In this document: in pieces, positions 63,640 to 64,000 of the stretch
Layout: each line of letters starts with the position of its first letter
Position numbering within the stretch: the first letter of the stretch is position 1
Source: Dipteris shenzhenensis
Lineage: Eukaryota > Polypodiophyta > Polypodiopsida > Gleicheniales
Length of the DNA: 64,000 bases
Reading direction: 5' to 3' (one strand)
Assembly: GCA_047967505.1 (NCBI GenBank)
Contig: CM106538.1
Notes under the pieces: generated by a model
Told to the model about the DNA's origin: nothing
Databases searched by the model: none
What the model saw: only the letters and a program-made list of their open reading frames with translations
Position numbers and translations under genes: made by a program

Positions 63640-64000
63640 AGCATATCACTTTTGCTCCCTCTCAACCTATGCAAGTGCTGGCTTTACGACTCCAGCAATC
63701 AAGGAAAAAAACAGCCTTGAACCAGGCTGCTGCCAAGGGGGAGAGGAGCCCTTCAAACCCAGCTGCAGCCAGGGGCTGCTACTCCACTCAAACAGCATGA
63801 AAGGAAGTTGGTGCAGAAGGCACAACAGCCCTGAAGAAAGGTGCCTCAAAACAGCATGGAAGGGAGCTGAAAAGGGAGTCACAACTGGTAAAAGAGGATG
63901 AATGGTGGGGTAGAAGGGCAGCAGGAGTGCAAGCAATGCCCATAAGAATGGGGAGAGGAGGAATGTAACCGGCTTTCAGTTTCCTAAAGGGCAGTAGACC
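63640..64000. other. Right edge, nothing assigned
   Basis: This stretch has loosely repeated phrases (AAACAGCATG(A/G)AAGG at about 63794 and 63846; CCA(A/G)GGG near 63735 and 63768). No gene is seen. Confidence 0.35.

Overview
The window looks like nuclear, transposon-packed DNA of a land plant. The evidence is the mix of element families. There are L1-like LINEs with an AP endonuclease, reverse transcriptase (RT) and a C-terminal zinc finger. There are Ty1/copia elements whose primer-binding sites match initiator tRNA-Met. There is a Ty3/gypsy chromovirus with a C-terminal chromodomain, and a Tat-like Ty3/gypsy element with two RNase H domains, a plant-typical arrangement. I see no convincing host gene, tRNA, rRNA or CRISPR array. 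The repeat density suggests a large genome, perhaps a seed-free vascular plant or gymnosperm, but that is only an inference.

Layout. 1-2649: 3' part of a LINE (+) abutting a broken Tat-like element (-, 2650-5283). 6414-9061: a young, complete, gag-only LTR element (-) with target site duplication (TSD) TTCCC. 10828-14820: three 5'-truncated LINE copies head to tail (+), the first two followed by (GT)n. 15062-16890: a copia fragment whose distal part is inverted. 17931-27510: more LINE copies of two lineages; one copy is interrupted by an LTR-like insertion. 27723-28638: an element (-) with only a LINE ORF1-like gene and a LINE 3' end. 28656-34168: the best LINE (-), with ORF1, a 554-codon endonuclease/RT reading frame, and a 16-18 bp TSD inside an interrupted CA repeat. 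34222-41604: a complete chromovirus (+), TSD CCTGT. 42907-49544: a Tat-like element (+) with 1.64-kb LTRs and a large in-frame internal deletion. 49545-51111 and 61616-62930: two parts of a LINE (-) split by an older copia (51117-61610, +), which is itself split by a younger copia (54278-60099, -, TSD TCAAC). 62931-64000 holds an unrecognised coding-like stretch.

How the parts relate. Nearly every gene encodes replication machinery of a mobile element and almost all are broken by stops, short duplications or deletions. The nesting gives relative ages: by hand count the inner copia LTRs differ at about 6 of 260 positions, while the first ~245 bp of the surrounding copia's LTRs differ at roughly 18. 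The most unusual signals are these: LINE A-tails repeatedly followed on the sense strand by (GT)n; an ORF1-only LINE derivative with the same 3' end motif; dense GTACGG arrays in the 5' untranslated regions of two unrelated retroelements; and a small CCHC zinc-knuckle ORF conserved upstream of gag in both Tat-like copies. Coordinates, repeat matches and difference counts were read by eye, without alignment software.
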